Source of the DNA: Segatella cerevisiae | GTDB lineage: Bacteria; Bacteroidota; Bacteroidia; Bacteroidales; Bacteroidaceae | Direction of reading: 5' to 3' | DNA length: 64,000 nt | Assembly: GCF_024054555.1 (NCBI RefSeq) | Contig: NZ_JAMXLY010000001.1 | Location: 1-64,000, forward strand | Part shown: positions 26,464 through 37,854 of the stretch, piece by piece | Numbering within the stretch: the first letter of the stretch is position 1 | Layout of the letters: each line of letters starts with the position of its first letter | Notes under the pieces: generated by a model | Told to the model about the DNA's origin: nothing | Databases searched by the model: none | Seen by the model: only the letters and a program-made list of their open reading frames with translations | Program-made: the position numbers and the translations under genes

Positions 26464-27393
26464 CTATCTCTTAAAATTGTCTTTCTTCGGAATATCCTCT
26501 ACCGTTTCGAACAGGCGTTGGAAACTATGTGGAATGGGAGCTTTGAACTCCATACGTTCGCCGGTCACTGGATGATAGAAACATAAGATATAGGCATGGA
26601 GACACAGACGGTGACAAGGATTATCTCCATTGCCATATTTAGGATCCCCGCATACCGGATGTCCCATGTCAGCGGCATGGACACGTATCTGGTTTTTCCG
26701 CCCAGTCTCAAGACGGAATTCTACCAGTGAGTAACGGTCTGTCCGACTGAGTACATGATAATGAGTCACAGCATACTTTCCCCCATTATCAGTTTCAGAG
26801 GAGACTATGGTATAAGCCGCATCTTCAGTCAGCCAACTCTTTATCGTTCCGGTATCCTGCTCCACCACACCGCTCAGCACAGCCACGTAACGGCGGTCAT
26901 AGACCGTATGATGCCAGTCCTTCTCCAACTGCAAGGCAATCTGCATATTCTTGGCATAGATCATCAGGCCACTCGTATCCCTGTCAAGGCGGTGCACGAC
27001 ATGTGCATGGCACAATTGCTTCGTATTCCTGAAATATTGATCCAGCACTGATTTGACATTCAGCGAAGAATGACCTGCAGCCATAGAGAGTATTCCCGCA
27101 TTTTTCTCAACGACAATCAAATCCCGATCTTCATAGACAACATCGACATACGGGTTCTGTGGTGTCCTCACTTGTTTGGATTTAGACACCCCTACTTTCA
27201 TTCCCGGTTGAAGGGGATAATCAAAACGGGTGACAGGAAATCCATCGACAGTAATGCCGCTGCCCCTGAGCGTTTCCTTGATCTTTGTTTTACTCTGCCC
27301 TTTTATATTCTCCAAAAGCCATTCGAGCAGTCGGGCAGGACGACTCACTTGATAAAAGGTATAATGGCTTTCATCATTGAAATTCTTATTCAT
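26464..27393 (-). CDS. RluA-family pseudouridine synthase
   Basis: Converts specific uridines in rRNA or tRNA to pseudouridine. An N-terminal S4-like RNA-binding domain (LLEWLLENIKGQSKTKIKETL) precedes the catalytic domain, whose motif HRLDRDTSGLMI holds the catalytic aspartate. Later come GGKYAVTHY, RLETGRKNQIRVHAADMGHPVCGD and RLCLHAY. I place the start at ATG 27393, which gives 309 residues and overlaps the upstream HAD gene's stop by eight bases (ATGAATAA), a coupling arrangement. In-frame ATGs further upstream lie inside the HAD gene. The target uridine cannot be assigned among RluA, C and D types. Confidence 0.88.
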   Translation of the reverse strand: MNKNFNDESHYTFYQVSRPARLLEWLLENIKGQSKTKIKETLRGSGITVDGFPVTRFDYPLQPGMKVGVSKSKQVRTPQNPYVDVVYEDRDLIVVEKNAGILSMAAGHSSLNVKSVLDQYFRNTKQLCHAHVVHRLDRDTSGLMIYAKNMQIALQLEKDWHHTVYDRRYVAVLSGVVEQDTGTIKSWLTEDAAYTIVSSETDNGGKYAVTHYHVLSRTDRYSLVEFRLETGRKNQIRVHAADMGHPVCGDPKYGNGDNPCHRLCLHAYILCFYHPVTGERMEFKAPIPHSFQRLFETVEDIPKKDNFKR

Positions 27394-28048
27394 AATCTGT
27401 TCTATCATCCAAAAGTACGGGGATTTGTCCGAAATCATCAACTATTGCATCAGCCCCCGCCTGTTCAAGTTCTTTCCGAAGCCCATTGCCATAAGTCACG
27501 CCACAGGTTTTTGCACCGGCACGCTTTCCCATGAGAATGTCAAATTTGGTATCCCCCACCACCAAGGCATTCTGAGGTTTGACAGAAAAGATGCGGAGGA
27601 TTTTCTGAACAGGATAAGGATCAGGTTTGGATTTCCTGACATCATCAGCCCCCAGGATGTATGAGATATACGATTCCAGATGCATCTCCTTGACAAACGC
27701 CTGTAGGGAAGCATGTCCTCTACTGCTTGCCAAGGTGACGGTAATCCCCTCCTTGTAGAAAAAGCGGATACTCTCCAAAACGTGTGGAAACACCGGTACA
27801 ACTCCAGGTTGGTGGCTTGCAGAAAAGATGCGGCGATAAACCTCTGCGCATTGCTTCCCCACCACCAGATCCGAGGAATGAAGTACTTCCATAAAACTTT
27901 GTTCCAACGGGAGTCCGATAGTCCGGGTACAATCTTCTACAGAACAGACCGGCAGCTGCAGTTCCCTAAGGGTCTTCTGCATTGTGCTGGTGATCAGAGC
28001 ACTGGTATCCCCTATCGTGCCATCAAAGTCTAAAATCAAAAGTTGCAT
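27386..28048 (-). CDS. HAD-superfamily phosphatase (phosphoglycolate phosphatase-like)
   Basis: A 220-residue haloacid-dehalogenase hydrolase. Motif I is LDFDGTIGDTS with the nucleophile aspartate, motif II LASSRG, motif III the lysine in DDVRKSKPDPYPV, and motif IV VVGDTKFDILMGKRAG. A helical cap lies between motifs I and II, as in Gph and related phosphatases. The substrate is a small phosphorylated metabolite, not determinable. First gene of the HAD-pseudouridine synthase unit, with a TACTTTTG -7 element at complement 28177-28184. Confidence 0.88.
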   Translation of the reverse strand: MQLLILDFDGTIGDTSALITSTMQKTLRELQLPVCSVEDCTRTIGLPLEQSFMEVLHSSDLVVGKQCAEVYRRIFSASHQPGVVPVFPHVLESIRFFYKEGITVTLASSRGHASLQAFVKEMHLESYISYILGADDVRKSKPDPYPVQKILRIFSVKPQNALVVGDTKFDILMGKRAGAKTCGVTYGNGLRKELEQAGADAIVDDFGQIPVLLDDRTDYE

Positions 28049-28176
28049 ATCTTTTCACGAATTCTGCATGCCGGATGCAATAAGAAGCACCCCTGCTCCC
28101 AAATTTGAGATACAGGAAATTTTTATAACTCTTCTATCTGTCGGTCAGAAAACACCGGAATGCTTTATAACTTTTA

Positions 28177-28234
28177 CAAAAGTACAAAAGAATTCCTAAA
28201 CATACGGGCTTCTCGATTCTTTTTTATAACTTTG
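28177..28234. promoter_or_regulatory. divergent promoters, HAD gene and ABC-F gene
   Basis: CAAAAGTA at 28177-28184 is TACTTTTG on the minus strand. TAACTTTG at 28227-28234 points to the ABC-F gene, 34 bases before its ATG. Confidence 0.6.
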
Positions 28235-28265
28235 TACACAAAATTATCATACAATAAGGTATTAG

Positions 28266-29882
<1,617 letters not shown>

Positions 29883-29973
29883 TTTGGCATGAATTTTGCT
29901 TGATATGACATAGGAATCAGGAGGAAGAAGTTTCAGTTCCTTTGATGAGAATCTCATTTAAACATAAAAGACT

Positions 29974-30603
29974 ATGGCAGAAAGAAACGAAGAAAAAGAG
30001 AAGATAAATAATCAGAACAACGCCTCTGGGTGTCGGGAAAACGCCCAGTCAGAAAGAGATCATAAAGAGTCCAAGAATTTCCGCAAAGACGAAAGGGCAA
30101 CAAGAACTGACGAAAAGGCAGAAGAGGAAAAGGGCAAAAACAACAAGGAAGAGAAAAAGGATCCTTTGAAGGAAGCCCAAGATCAGATCGCACAGTTGAA
30201 AGACAAATACTTGCGCTCTGTGGCTGAATTTGACAACTATCGCAAGCGCACTCTCAAGGAGAAGGCAGAACTGATCCTGAACGGCAGTGAGAAAACGATT
30301 ACCGCTATCCTTCCCGTCATGGATGATTTTGAGCGCGCTCTGGCGAATGAGAACAGTGAACCTAAAGCCATGCAGGATGGAATGAAACTGATTTTCAAGA
30401 AGTTTCAGAAAGTTCTGTCTGCACTCGGCGTAAAGAAAATCGAGACGAAAGATAAAGATTTCGATACCGCCTATATGGAAGCAGTAGCTCTCGTACCCGG
30501 AATGGGAGACAAGAAAAAGGGAAAGGTCATCGATTGTGTGCAGGCCGGATACACGTTGAATGACAAGGTCATCAGGCACGCCAAAGTGGCTGTAGGCCAA
30601 TAA
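29974..30603 (+). CDS. grpE: nucleotide exchange factor GrpE
   Basis: Co-chaperone that releases ADP from DnaK, 209 residues. The N-terminal ~70 residues are highly charged and probably disordered (EERKEKINN-like repeats of E, K and N). A long coiled coil follows (DQIAQLKDKYLRSVAEFDNY) and then the beta-rich head (AVALVPGMGDKKKGKVIDCV; GYTLNDKVIRHAKVAVG). These motifs are diagnostic. dnaJ follows 184 bases later; dnaK and hrcA are not in the window, and no CIRCE element is visible. Confidence 0.95.
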   Translation: MAERNEEKEKINNQNNASGCRENAQSERDHKESKNFRKDERATRTDEKAEEEKGKNNKEEKKDPLKEAQDQIAQLKDKYLRSVAEFDNYRKRTLKEKAELILNGSEKTITAILPVMDDFERALANENSEPKAMQDGMKLIFKKFQKVLSALGVKKIETKDKDFDTAYMEAVALVPGMGDKKKGKVIDCVQAGYTLNDKVIRHAKVAVGQ

Positions 30604-30787
30604 AGGCAGCCCGCAGTAAGAGTTGACTGCGAGTCGGTATCTGCACATAGAAGACCTTTCAGATACGATAATCGTTTCGGATATCATTGAAGCAAACGGC
30701 TGCATCAAACTGGACGGAAAAGCGTGGAAACCGCACACCTGTCCGTAGAGAAGCTATCATGCAGTTGAAAAATAATCGAATAAAATC

Positions 30788-31951
30788 ATGGCAGAAAAAA
30801 GAGATTACTACGAGGTACTCGGTGTCGACAAGAATGCTTCGGAGGAAGAGATCAAAATAGCATATAGGAAACTAGCCATCAAATATCACCCGGATCGTAA
30901 TCCGGGGAACAAGGAGGCAGAGGAAAAATTCAAGGAAGCTGCGGAAGCTTACGACGTTCTTCACGACCCTGACAAGCGCCGCCAATATGATCAGTTCGGA
31001 TTCAACGGTCCTCAAAGTGACTTCGGAGGATTCAGCGGTGGAGGCATGGATATGGATGACATCTTCTCCATGTTCGGAGACATCTTCGGAGGTCATGGTT
31101 TCGGAGGTTTCGGCGGGGGCTTCAGTGGCAACAGGACACGTCAGACACCTCAATCCAAAGGTTCAGACCTCAGATTGACCGTTCACCTCACACTTCAGGA
31201 AATTGCGAATGGCGTAACCAAGAAATTCAAGGTCCGGAAATATGTCAACTGCCCAGACTGTCATGGCACAGGCTGCGAAGGAGGGGCACAACCCGAGACT
31301 TGCCCGACATGTCATGGCACAGGGTATACGGTGAAAACCGTCCGTTCTGTTTTCGGCATGATGCAGACACAGGCCGCCTGCCCGACTTGCCATGGCGACG
31401 GTATCATCATCAAAGACAAATGCAAGAAATGTAACGGCGAGGGTGTTGTCTACGGCGAGGAAGTTGTAGATATCCATATCCCTGCAGGTGTTGCTGACGG
31501 TATGATCCTCAATGTACCGGGCAAGGGAAATGCAGGCCGCCACAATGGCGTGAGCGGGAGCATCCAGGTCATCATCAAGGAAGAACAGAACGACACATTC
31601 ATACGTGACGGTCAGAACCTCTATTACAACCTGCTTCTGGATCTGCCTACGGCTATCCTGGGGGGGAATGTAGAAATCCCTACCGTCAGCGGCGCTAAAA
31701 TAGCTTTGAAAATAGACCCGGGCACTCAACCTGGCAAACAGGTCCGACTCAGAGGCAAAGGCCTTCCCGCTGTCCAGGGTTATGGCAGAGGCATAGGCGA
31801 CATCATTGTCAATATCAGTGTCTACATCCCCAAGACATTGAGCAAAGAAGAAAAACAAGCTGTGGAAGTTTTCAAGAACAGTGACAACTTCAAGTCTTCT
31901 AATGTGGATAAGAAATCCCTCTTCGATCATATTAAGAACTTGTTCAATTGA
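30788..31951 (+). CDS. dnaJ: chaperone protein DnaJ
   Basis: Hsp40 co-chaperone of DnaK, 387 residues. The J domain has [20 protein letters not shown] and the HPD tripeptide (YHPDRNPG). A G/F-rich region ([20 protein letters not shown]) follows. Four zinc-binding repeats are complete: [24 protein letters not shown] and CKKCNGEG. The C-terminal substrate-binding domain contains [15 protein letters not shown] and DLPTAILGG. Full-length type I DnaJ, in an operon-like order with grpE. Confidence 0.97.
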   Translation: MAEKRDYYEVLGVDKNASEEEIKIAYRKLAIKYHPDRNPGNKEAEEKFKEAAEAYDVLHDPDKRRQYDQFGFNGPQSDFGGFSGGGMDMDDIFSMFGDIFGGHGFGGFGGGFSGNRTRQTPQSKGSDLRLTVHLTLQEIANGVTKKFKVRKYVNCPDCHGTGCEGGAQPETCPTCHGTGYTVKTVRSVFGMMQTQAACPTCHGDGIIIKDKCKKCNGEGVVYGEEVVDIHIPAGVADGMILNVPGKGNAGRHNGVSGSIQVIIKEEQNDTFIRDGQNLYYNLLLDLPTAILGGNVEIPTVSGAKIALKIDPGTQPGKQVRLRGKGLPAVQGYGRGIGDIIVNISVYIPKTLSKEEKQAVEVFKNSDNFKSSNVDKKSLFDHIKNLFN

Positions 31952-31958
31952 TCATACG

Positions 31959-31997
31959 GAAACCGCGACGCCCCATTACCGGCAGTCGCGGTTTTTA
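31959..31997 (+). terminator. Rho-independent terminator after dnaJ
   Basis: GAAACCGCGAC and GTCGCGGTTTTT pair around a 15-base loop and end in a T-run. Confidence 0.88.
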
Positions 31998-32133
31998 CAT
32001 TTCTATGAGTGAAAATGTGTCTGCTGATGCGGGGAATGGCATTTATAACTCTATTGCCGGCAGGAAGCAGAAGAAATCCACTCGATCGGAATCATAAAAT
32101 GTAACAGCATTTAGGCTGTTCTCATACTGCACT

Positions 32134-33420
32134 ATGAACTATCAGGAAACCGTACAATATCTTTTCAAAAGTACCCCTGTCTTTGAAAAAGTGGGTGCAC
32201 CAGCCTACAAGGCCGGTTTGGAAAATTCATTGGCACTGGATGAACATTTCGGTCATCCGCATACCCATTATTTAACTATTCATATAGCCGGCACCAACGG
32301 CAAGGGATCTTGTTCCCATACCTTGGCAGCCATTCTCCAGGCAGACGGTTATAAAGTCGGTCTCTACACCTCTCCGCATCTCGTGGACTTCCGGGAGAGA
32401 ATACGTGTCAATGGAAAACCGGTCAGTGAAAAGTATGTCGTCGACTTCGTAGAGCAGAACCGAAGTTTCTTCGAACCTCTCCACCCTTCATTTTTTGAAC
32501 TGACTACGGCCATGGCTTTCAAATATTTTGCAGACCAGAAGGTCGACATTGCCGTGATAGAAGTAGGTTTGGGAGGAAGACTGGATTGTACCAATATCAT
32601 CACCCCCATCCTCTCGATCATCACCAACATCAGTTTCGACCATATGCAGTTCCTTGGCCACACTTTGCCTAAAATCGCAGGAGAAAAGGCTGGTATCATC
32701 AAGAACGGCGTGCCTGTCGTTATCGGTGAAACCGTACCGGAGACACGAGTGGTCTTCGAATCAAAAGCCGAGGAAATGCAGGCACAGGCTGTCTATGCCG
32801 AGGATATTCCGGCTATCCTGTCGTCCAAGGCAAGCCCTGACGGCGGAAGGATCTACAAGACACGCTATTTCGGAGTGATCAAAAGCGAACTCGGGGGTAT
32901 TTATCAGGACAAAAACACGAATACCATCCTGACAGCTGCCATACAACTCGTCAACAGGAACATCATCAGGAACGTGGACAGCATCGCTCAGGGCTTTGCC
33001 CACGTCTGCGAGATGACTGGTCTGAGAGGCAGATGGGAGAGATTGAAGGAAGCGCCTCTCGTCATCTGTGATACGGGGCACAACGTCGGCGGATGGCAAT
33101 ACCTCAGCAAGCAGATCGCCACTCAAGACTGTAAGCACCGCCGTATTGTCTTCGGAATGGTCAACGATAAAGACCTCAACACGGTGATGGGCATGCTCCC
33201 GGAAGACGGCATATACTACTGGACACAACCCAGTTGTGAACGTGCTTTTCCGGTAAAGACCATTGCTGATACGGCCAAGAAGCATCACCTTACCGGGAGA
33301 ACGTTCCCGACAGTCGCCGAAGCTTATCATCAAGCCCTTGAAGATGCGGATCCTGAAGATTTCATTTTTGTAGGGGGGTCCAGCTATGTCGTCGCTGACC
33401 TTCTTAGAAGTCTCGAATAA
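32134..33420 (+). CDS. folC: bifunctional folylpolyglutamate / dihydrofolate synthase
   Basis: Mur-ligase-family ATPase of 428 residues that adds glutamate to folates and probably to dihydropteroate. The P-loop is IAGTNGKGSCSHTLA. Also present are YTSPHLVDFRERIRVNG, VIEVGLGGRLDCTN, the metal-binding ITNISFDHMQFLG, and, in the C-terminal domain, DTGHNVGGW. Normal length. It starts about 140 bases after the dnaJ terminator, is a single-gene transcript, and ends with its own terminator. Confidence 0.95.
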   Translation: MNYQETVQYLFKSTPVFEKVGAPAYKAGLENSLALDEHFGHPHTHYLTIHIAGTNGKGSCSHTLAAILQADGYKVGLYTSPHLVDFRERIRVNGKPVSEKYVVDFVEQNRSFFEPLHPSFFELTTAMAFKYFADQKVDIAVIEVGLGGRLDCTNIITPILSIITNISFDHMQFLGHTLPKIAGEKAGIIKNGVPVVIGETVPETRVVFESKAEEMQAQAVYAEDIPAILSSKASPDGGRIYKTRYFGVIKSELGGIYQDKNTNTILTAAIQLVNRNIIRNVDSIAQGFAHVCEMTGLRGRWERLKEAPLVICDTGHNVGGWQYLSKQIATQDCKHRRIVFGMVNDKDLNTVMGMLPEDGIYYWTQPSCERAFPVKTIADTAKKHHLTGRTFPTVAEAYHQALEDADPEDFIFVGGSSYVVADLLRSLE

Positions 33421-33443
33421 ACGCTATCACAGTTTACTGTTAT

Positions 33444-33490
33444 ATGAGCGGAAAGTCTTCGTCAAAAACAGGTTTTCCGCTCATATACTT
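33444..33490 (+). terminator. terminator after folC
   Basis: ATGAGCGGAAA (33444-33454) pairs with TTTCCGCTCAT (33474-33484), followed by ATACTTTTT. Confidence 0.75.
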
Positions 33491-33659
33491 TTTGATTTCA
33501 TCGATTTAGTGGCTCATTAGATCCATAAGTTAAGGGGATCATTCCAAATACCATAACACTTGCATCCCGCTACAGTACCGGGATTTCCGGGGAAAAGATC
33601 AGAGCGGGTAATCGTTAAATTCTTTTAACGCAGGATCTTCGTATTTTCAATCAATTTAA

Positions 33660-33714
33660 TTTGTCATTTCCGTGAATTTTTAGTTACTTTGCATATATAA
33701 TATGTAACTAAAAA
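33660..33714 (+). promoter_or_regulatory. gal operon promoter with overlapping operator-like palindrome
   Basis: TTTG (33660-33663), 20 bp, TTACTTTG (33684-33691). A perfect 11-bp inverted repeat, TTTTTAGTTAC (33677-33687) and GTAACTAAAAA (33704-33714), covers the start of the -7 element and the expected transcription start. This is the placement expected for a repressor site. Confidence 0.65.
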
Positions 33715-33726
33715 CTTAATGATATT

Positions 33727-34821
33727 ATGAGCACAACAGAAACGGAAAAAATCTGTGGCTTGAAAAAGGAGAATTTCCAAACCACGGTCCAGGGCAAGAA
33801 GACAGACCTCTTTATCTTGCAGAACAAACAGGGAAATGAGGTGGCTTTCACAAATTACGGGGGTGCTCTTGTAGCAATCATGGTACCTGACAAAAACGGC
33901 AAACTCAGTAATGTCATCCAAGGACATGACAACATAAAGGACGTAATCAACTCACCGGAACCTTTCCTCAGTACGCTTATCGGCCGATACGGCAATCGGA
34001 TAGCCAAAGGGAAATTCACTCTTCAAGGAAAGGAATACCAGTTGGCTATCAACAATCAACCCAATTCCTTACATGGCGGACCTACAGGTTTTCACGCAAG
34101 AGTATGGGATGTCCAACGGATCAACGATCAGGCAGCGGTCCTGAAATATAAAAGTTCTTATGGCGAAGAGGGGTTTAGAGGAGAGTTGAACGTCTGGGTC
34201 GCCTATACTTTTTCTGATGACAACGAACTTATTATCAAATACTTGGCAAAGACCAACAAAAAGACAATCCTCAACCTGACTCACCACGGTTTTTATTCAC
34301 TCGCAGGCATTGCCAACCCCACTCCAAATGTTGAAAACATCATCTGCCAGATCAATGCAGACTATTACATCCCCATAGACAACACCTCCATCCCTACAGG
34401 CGAAATCAGATTTGTAAAGGGGACGCCTTTTGATTTCCGCACGCCGAAGCCCATCGGGCAGGATATCAATGCAGACAACGAACAACTCAAGAACGGCGCA
34501 GGGTACGACCATTGTTTTGTACTCAACAAGAAAGAAGAAGGAGAATTAAGTTTCGCAGCCAAAGTCACAGAACCTGTCAGTGGAAGGACGATGGAAGTTT
34601 ATACCACTGAGCCGGGCGTACAATTCTACACAGACAACTGGGCTGACGGCTATGCCGGACAAAACGGAGCTACATTCCCACGTCGTTCAGCCATCAGTTT
34701 TGAGGCTCAGCATTTTCCCGATACCCCCAATCACCCCTACTTCCCTTCAGTTGAACTGAATCCGGGAGAAGAGTATCACCAAAAAACCATCTATAAATTT
34801 GGCGTAGAAACCAAGTCATAG
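33727..34821 (+). CDS. galM: aldose 1-epimerase (galactose mutarotase)
   Basis: Interconverts the alpha and beta anomers of galactose or glucose, the entry step of the Leloir pathway. 364 residues. Features: NYGGALVAIMVPD, GRYGNRIAKGKF, the substrate-binding NSLHGGPTGFHARVWD, NLTHHGFYSLAG with the catalytic histidine region, GYDHCFVL, and TTEPGVQFYTDNW. No signal peptide is seen, so it acts in the cytoplasm. First gene of galM-transporter-galK. Confidence 0.94.
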   Translation: MSTTETEKICGLKKENFQTTVQGKKTDLFILQNKQGNEVAFTNYGGALVAIMVPDKNGKLSNVIQGHDNIKDVINSPEPFLSTLIGRYGNRIAKGKFTLQGKEYQLAINNQPNSLHGGPTGFHARVWDVQRINDQAAVLKYKSSYGEEGFRGELNVWVAYTFSDDNELIIKYLAKTNKKTILNLTHHGFYSLAGIANPTPNVENIICQINADYYIPIDNTSIPTGEIRFVKGTPFDFRTPKPIGQDINADNEQLKNGAGYDHCFVLNKKEEGELSFAAKVTEPVSGRTMEVYTTEPGVQFYTDNWADGYAGQNGATFPRRSAISFEAQHFPDTPNHPYFPSVELNPGEEYHQKTIYKFGVETKS

Positions 34822-34864
34822 ACTAATCCTAATCATAAGGCGAAAATTATCAATAAAATTATAA

Positions 34865-36172
34865 ATGGAAAATACGAATAAACAACAGGGTAACATCATC
34901 GCCATTATCACGATGATGTTCCTTTATGCCATGATCTCGTTTGTAACGAATCTGGCAGCACCAATTGGGGTCATTTGGAAGAATGTTTTTGAGGGAAGCA
35001 ACATGATTGGCATGCTGGGAAATGCAATGAATTTCCTGGCCTACTTGTTTATGGGAATTCCTGCAGGAGCCATGCTTACCAAAATTGGTTACAAGAAGAC
35101 AGCTCTTGTAGGTATCGCCCTCGGATTCTTAGGTGTCCTCGTTCAATTTCTCAGTGGAGAATTCGATGCAGGCATTTCCGGTTTTTGCGTGTACCTGGCC
35201 GGAGCTTTCATTTCCGGTTTCAGTGTCTGTCTGTTGAACACAGTTGTCAACCCAATGCTGAATCTTCTGGGTGGCGGTGGAAACCGCGGCAACCAGTTGA
35301 ACATGATTGGTGGTACCCTGAACTCTTTGTCAGGGACATTGACACCTATGCTGGTAGGTTCTCTTATCGGAACCGTAACAGCCAACACGAGAATGGTTGA
35401 CGTCAACCTCGTCATGTATATTGCCATGACCGTTTTCTTGGCAGCATTCATCATCCTCCTTTTCATCCCTATCATGGATCCTGAGATGGGAAAGACCGGT
35501 GCGAATACCGTCTTTGAGCATAGCCCTTGGAGCTTCCGTCATTTTAACCTCGGAATTCTGGGAATTTTTGTTTATGTCGGAGTAGAAGTTGGTATTCCCG
35601 GCACATTGAATTTCTATATCAGTGATACCTCACTGAAGGGTGGTGGCAGCGGACTCCTCAATGCTGCAGCTATCGGCGGGTTCATCGCCGGCACCTACTG
35701 GTTCCTGATGCTGGTCGGCAGATTCCTGGCTAGTTTTATAGCCAGCAAAGTATCCAGCAGACAGTTGCTGGCATTCACCTCTATCTTAGGAATGGTATTC
35801 ATTTTCCTTGCCATCCTTTTAGGCAAGTCCTCAACGATCAGCATGCCTGTATTCACGGGTTCATCTTTCCAAATGGTCACCGTTCCTATCTGTGCCTTGT
35901 TCCTGGTACTCTGCGGACTCTGCACCTCTGTGATGTGGCCGAGTGTATTCAATCTGTCAACTGAAGGATTGGGCAAATACACGGCAAAGGCATCCGGAAT
36001 ATTCATGATGATGGTTGTCGGCGGAGGCGTACTCCCCCTGATCCAGAATTCCATCGCTGACCATGTCAGTTATATGGTTTCCTACATCGTACCTTTCATC
36101 GCCCTTGCCTATCTGTGCTTCTATGCATTCATAGGTTCCAAGAATGTAAACAAGGACATTCCTGTGGATTAA
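34865..36172 (+). CDS. sugar MFS transporter (glucose/galactose, FucP/GluP-like)
   Basis: A 435-residue inner-membrane protein with about 12 hydrophobic segments, probably a proton-sugar symporter of the fucose/glucose/galactose group. The first segment, IIAIITMMFLYAMISFVTNL, is followed by FLAYLFMGIPAGAMLTKIGYKKT, which resembles the cytoplasmic-loop motif of MFS proteins. YVGVEVGIPGTLNFYISD lies in the middle. Its position between galM and galK makes galactose or glucose the likely substrate. It lies 43 bases after galM and 82 before galK. Confidence 0.87.
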   Translation: MENTNKQQGNIIAIITMMFLYAMISFVTNLAAPIGVIWKNVFEGSNMIGMLGNAMNFLAYLFMGIPAGAMLTKIGYKKTALVGIALGFLGVLVQFLSGEFDAGISGFCVYLAGAFISGFSVCLLNTVVNPMLNLLGGGGNRGNQLNMIGGTLNSLSGTLTPMLVGSLIGTVTANTRMVDVNLVMYIAMTVFLAAFIILLFIPIMDPEMGKTGANTVFEHSPWSFRHFNLGILGIFVYVGVEVGIPGTLNFYISDTSLKGGGSGLLNAAAIGGFIAGTYWFLMLVGRFLASFIASKVSSRQLLAFTSILGMVFIFLAILLGKSSTISMPVFTGSSFQMVTVPICALFLVLCGLCTSVMWPSVFNLSTEGLGKYTAKASGIFMMMVVGGGVLPLIQNSIADHVSYMVSYIVPFIALAYLCFYAFIGSKNVNKDIPVD

Positions 36173-36254
36173 ATTCTATATTGAGGCGTGGCCGCTATGG
36201 CTGCGCCTTTCTCTTTTCTATTAAAACATCTTATCATCTTAACACACATTTATT

Positions 36255-37415
36255 ATGGATATAGAAAAAGTAAGAAGCCGCTTCATTAAGCATTTTGACA
36301 GTAAGACAGGAAATATTTATATGGCACCGGGACGAATCAACCTCATTGGAGAGCACACTGATTACAATGGGGGCTTTGTCATGCCGGGTGCAGTCGATAA
36401 AGGCATCATGGCAGAGGTACGTCCCAACGGTCTGCAAACGGTCATCCTTTACGCCATTGACTTAAAGGATCGCGTGGAATTCAATTTAGATGACCCTGAA
36501 GGTCCTCATGCGACTTGGGCAAGATACATCTACGGCATCATCCGTGAGATGCAGGCTTTAGGTGTTCCTGTAAAAGGATTCAATGCCGCTTTCTACGGTG
36601 ATGTTCCTCTGGGGGCAGGAATGTCTTCTTCCGCAGCCTTGGAAAGTTGTTTTGCCTGCGCTCTGAATGATCTCTTCGGGGACAACAAGGTTTCCAAATG
36701 GGATATGGCGCTTGCAGGTCAGGCTACCGAACATAAATACATCGGTGTCAACTGTGGCATCATGGATCAGTTTGCTTCTGTCTTCGGAAAGAAAGGCCAA
36801 CTGATGCGCTTGGATTGCCGCAGCCGGGAGTTCACTTATCTCCCATTCGACCCGAAAGGTTACAAACTGGTCCTTTTGAATTCTAAGGTCAAGCACGAGC
36901 TGAAAGGTTCTCCTTATAATGACCGCCGCAACAGTTGCGAGAATGTGGTCAAGCATATTGCCGCAAAACATGCCGGACAGAAAAAGGAGACGCTCCGCGA
37001 CTGCTCTTGGGATGAACTCGAGGAAGTACGTTCTGAAGTGGGTGAAGAGGATTACAAGCGCGCACACTTTGTACTCGGAGAAAAAGACCGTGTTCTGGCT
37101 GTCAGTGAGGCCCTCAACAAAGGCGACTATGAGACTGTAGGACAGAAAATGTTCGAGACCCATGCCGGACTAAGTAAGGAATATGAGGTATCTTGTGAAG
37201 AACTTGATTTCCTCAATGACATTGCTAAAGCTAACGGAGTGACGGGAAGTCGTATCATGGGTGGCGGATTCGGTGGTTGCACCATCAATCTGGTCAAGGA
37301 TGAATTTTATGACAAGTTCATCGCTGATGCCAAGAAGAAGTTTGATGAGAAATATGGTCATGAACCGGAAGTCATCCCTGTCGTTATCAGTGACGGTGCT
37401 CATAAGGTTTGCTAA
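36255..37415 (+). CDS. galK: galactokinase
   Basis: GHMP kinase of 386 residues that phosphorylates galactose at C1. The galactokinase signature GRINLIGEHTDYNGGFVMP occurs near residue 23. The ATP-binding motif is PLGAGMSSSAALE, and the C-terminal GHMP motif is GSRIMGGGFGGCTINLV; the catalytic aspartate lies in the NCGIMDQFAS block. Normal length. It completes the galM-transporter-galK operon, which ends at a strong terminator. galT and galE are not in the window. Confidence 0.96.
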   Translation: MDIEKVRSRFIKHFDSKTGNIYMAPGRINLIGEHTDYNGGFVMPGAVDKGIMAEVRPNGLQTVILYAIDLKDRVEFNLDDPEGPHATWARYIYGIIREMQALGVPVKGFNAAFYGDVPLGAGMSSSAALESCFACALNDLFGDNKVSKWDMALAGQATEHKYIGVNCGIMDQFASVFGKKGQLMRLDCRSREFTYLPFDPKGYKLVLLNSKVKHELKGSPYNDRRNSCENVVKHIAAKHAGQKKETLRDCSWDELEEVRSEVGEEDYKRAHFVLGEKDRVLAVSEALNKGDYETVGQKMFETHAGLSKEYEVSCEELDFLNDIAKANGVTGSRIMGGGFGGCTINLVKDEFYDKFIADAKKKFDEKYGHEPEVIPVVISDGAHKVC

Positions 37416-37455
37416 GACAACACTCAATTTACTCTGAATAATACTCTAAATATCA

Positions 37456-37487
37456 GAAGACGGACTCTTGCGGGTCCGTCTTTTTTT
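37456..37487 (+). terminator. terminator of the gal operon
   Basis: AAGACGGAC and GTCCGTCTT stem, followed by a seven-base T-run. Confidence 0.92.
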
Positions 37488-37854
37488 AGACTTTCTTCTT
37501 GCCTTTTAAGGTGGAAGACGCAGCAGAAAGATATCCTAAGTCCATTTTAACCGTAACCTGAAACTCGCTCAAATATCTTTTCCGTTTCCTCATCGTTTTT
37601 TATGCTCCTGTTTCTTACAGAATAAGTGTATTTCGAGAACAAACTTCCGGTCCGTCAGGCAATATTCCTCACTCCTCCACGACATCCGAATTCATCGCCT
37701 TTTTAAATAAGGAGAAAAAGGTGAAGAAGCTGAAAACAAGAAGAAAGATCAGGTCCGCAGACAATAAATGAAAGTATATTTATTTATATACCAGAAGATT
37801 ATAGGGCGAAATGATAAAATTTATGTATTTTTGCAAGCAATAATATATAAAGAG
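37488..37854. other. gene-free stretch with the promoter of the barrel protein
   Basis: No gene is seen. A TATTTTTG -7 element lies at 37826-37833, 21 bases before the ATG at 37855, so an earlier in-frame start at 37768 lies upstream of the transcript. Confidence 0.6.
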
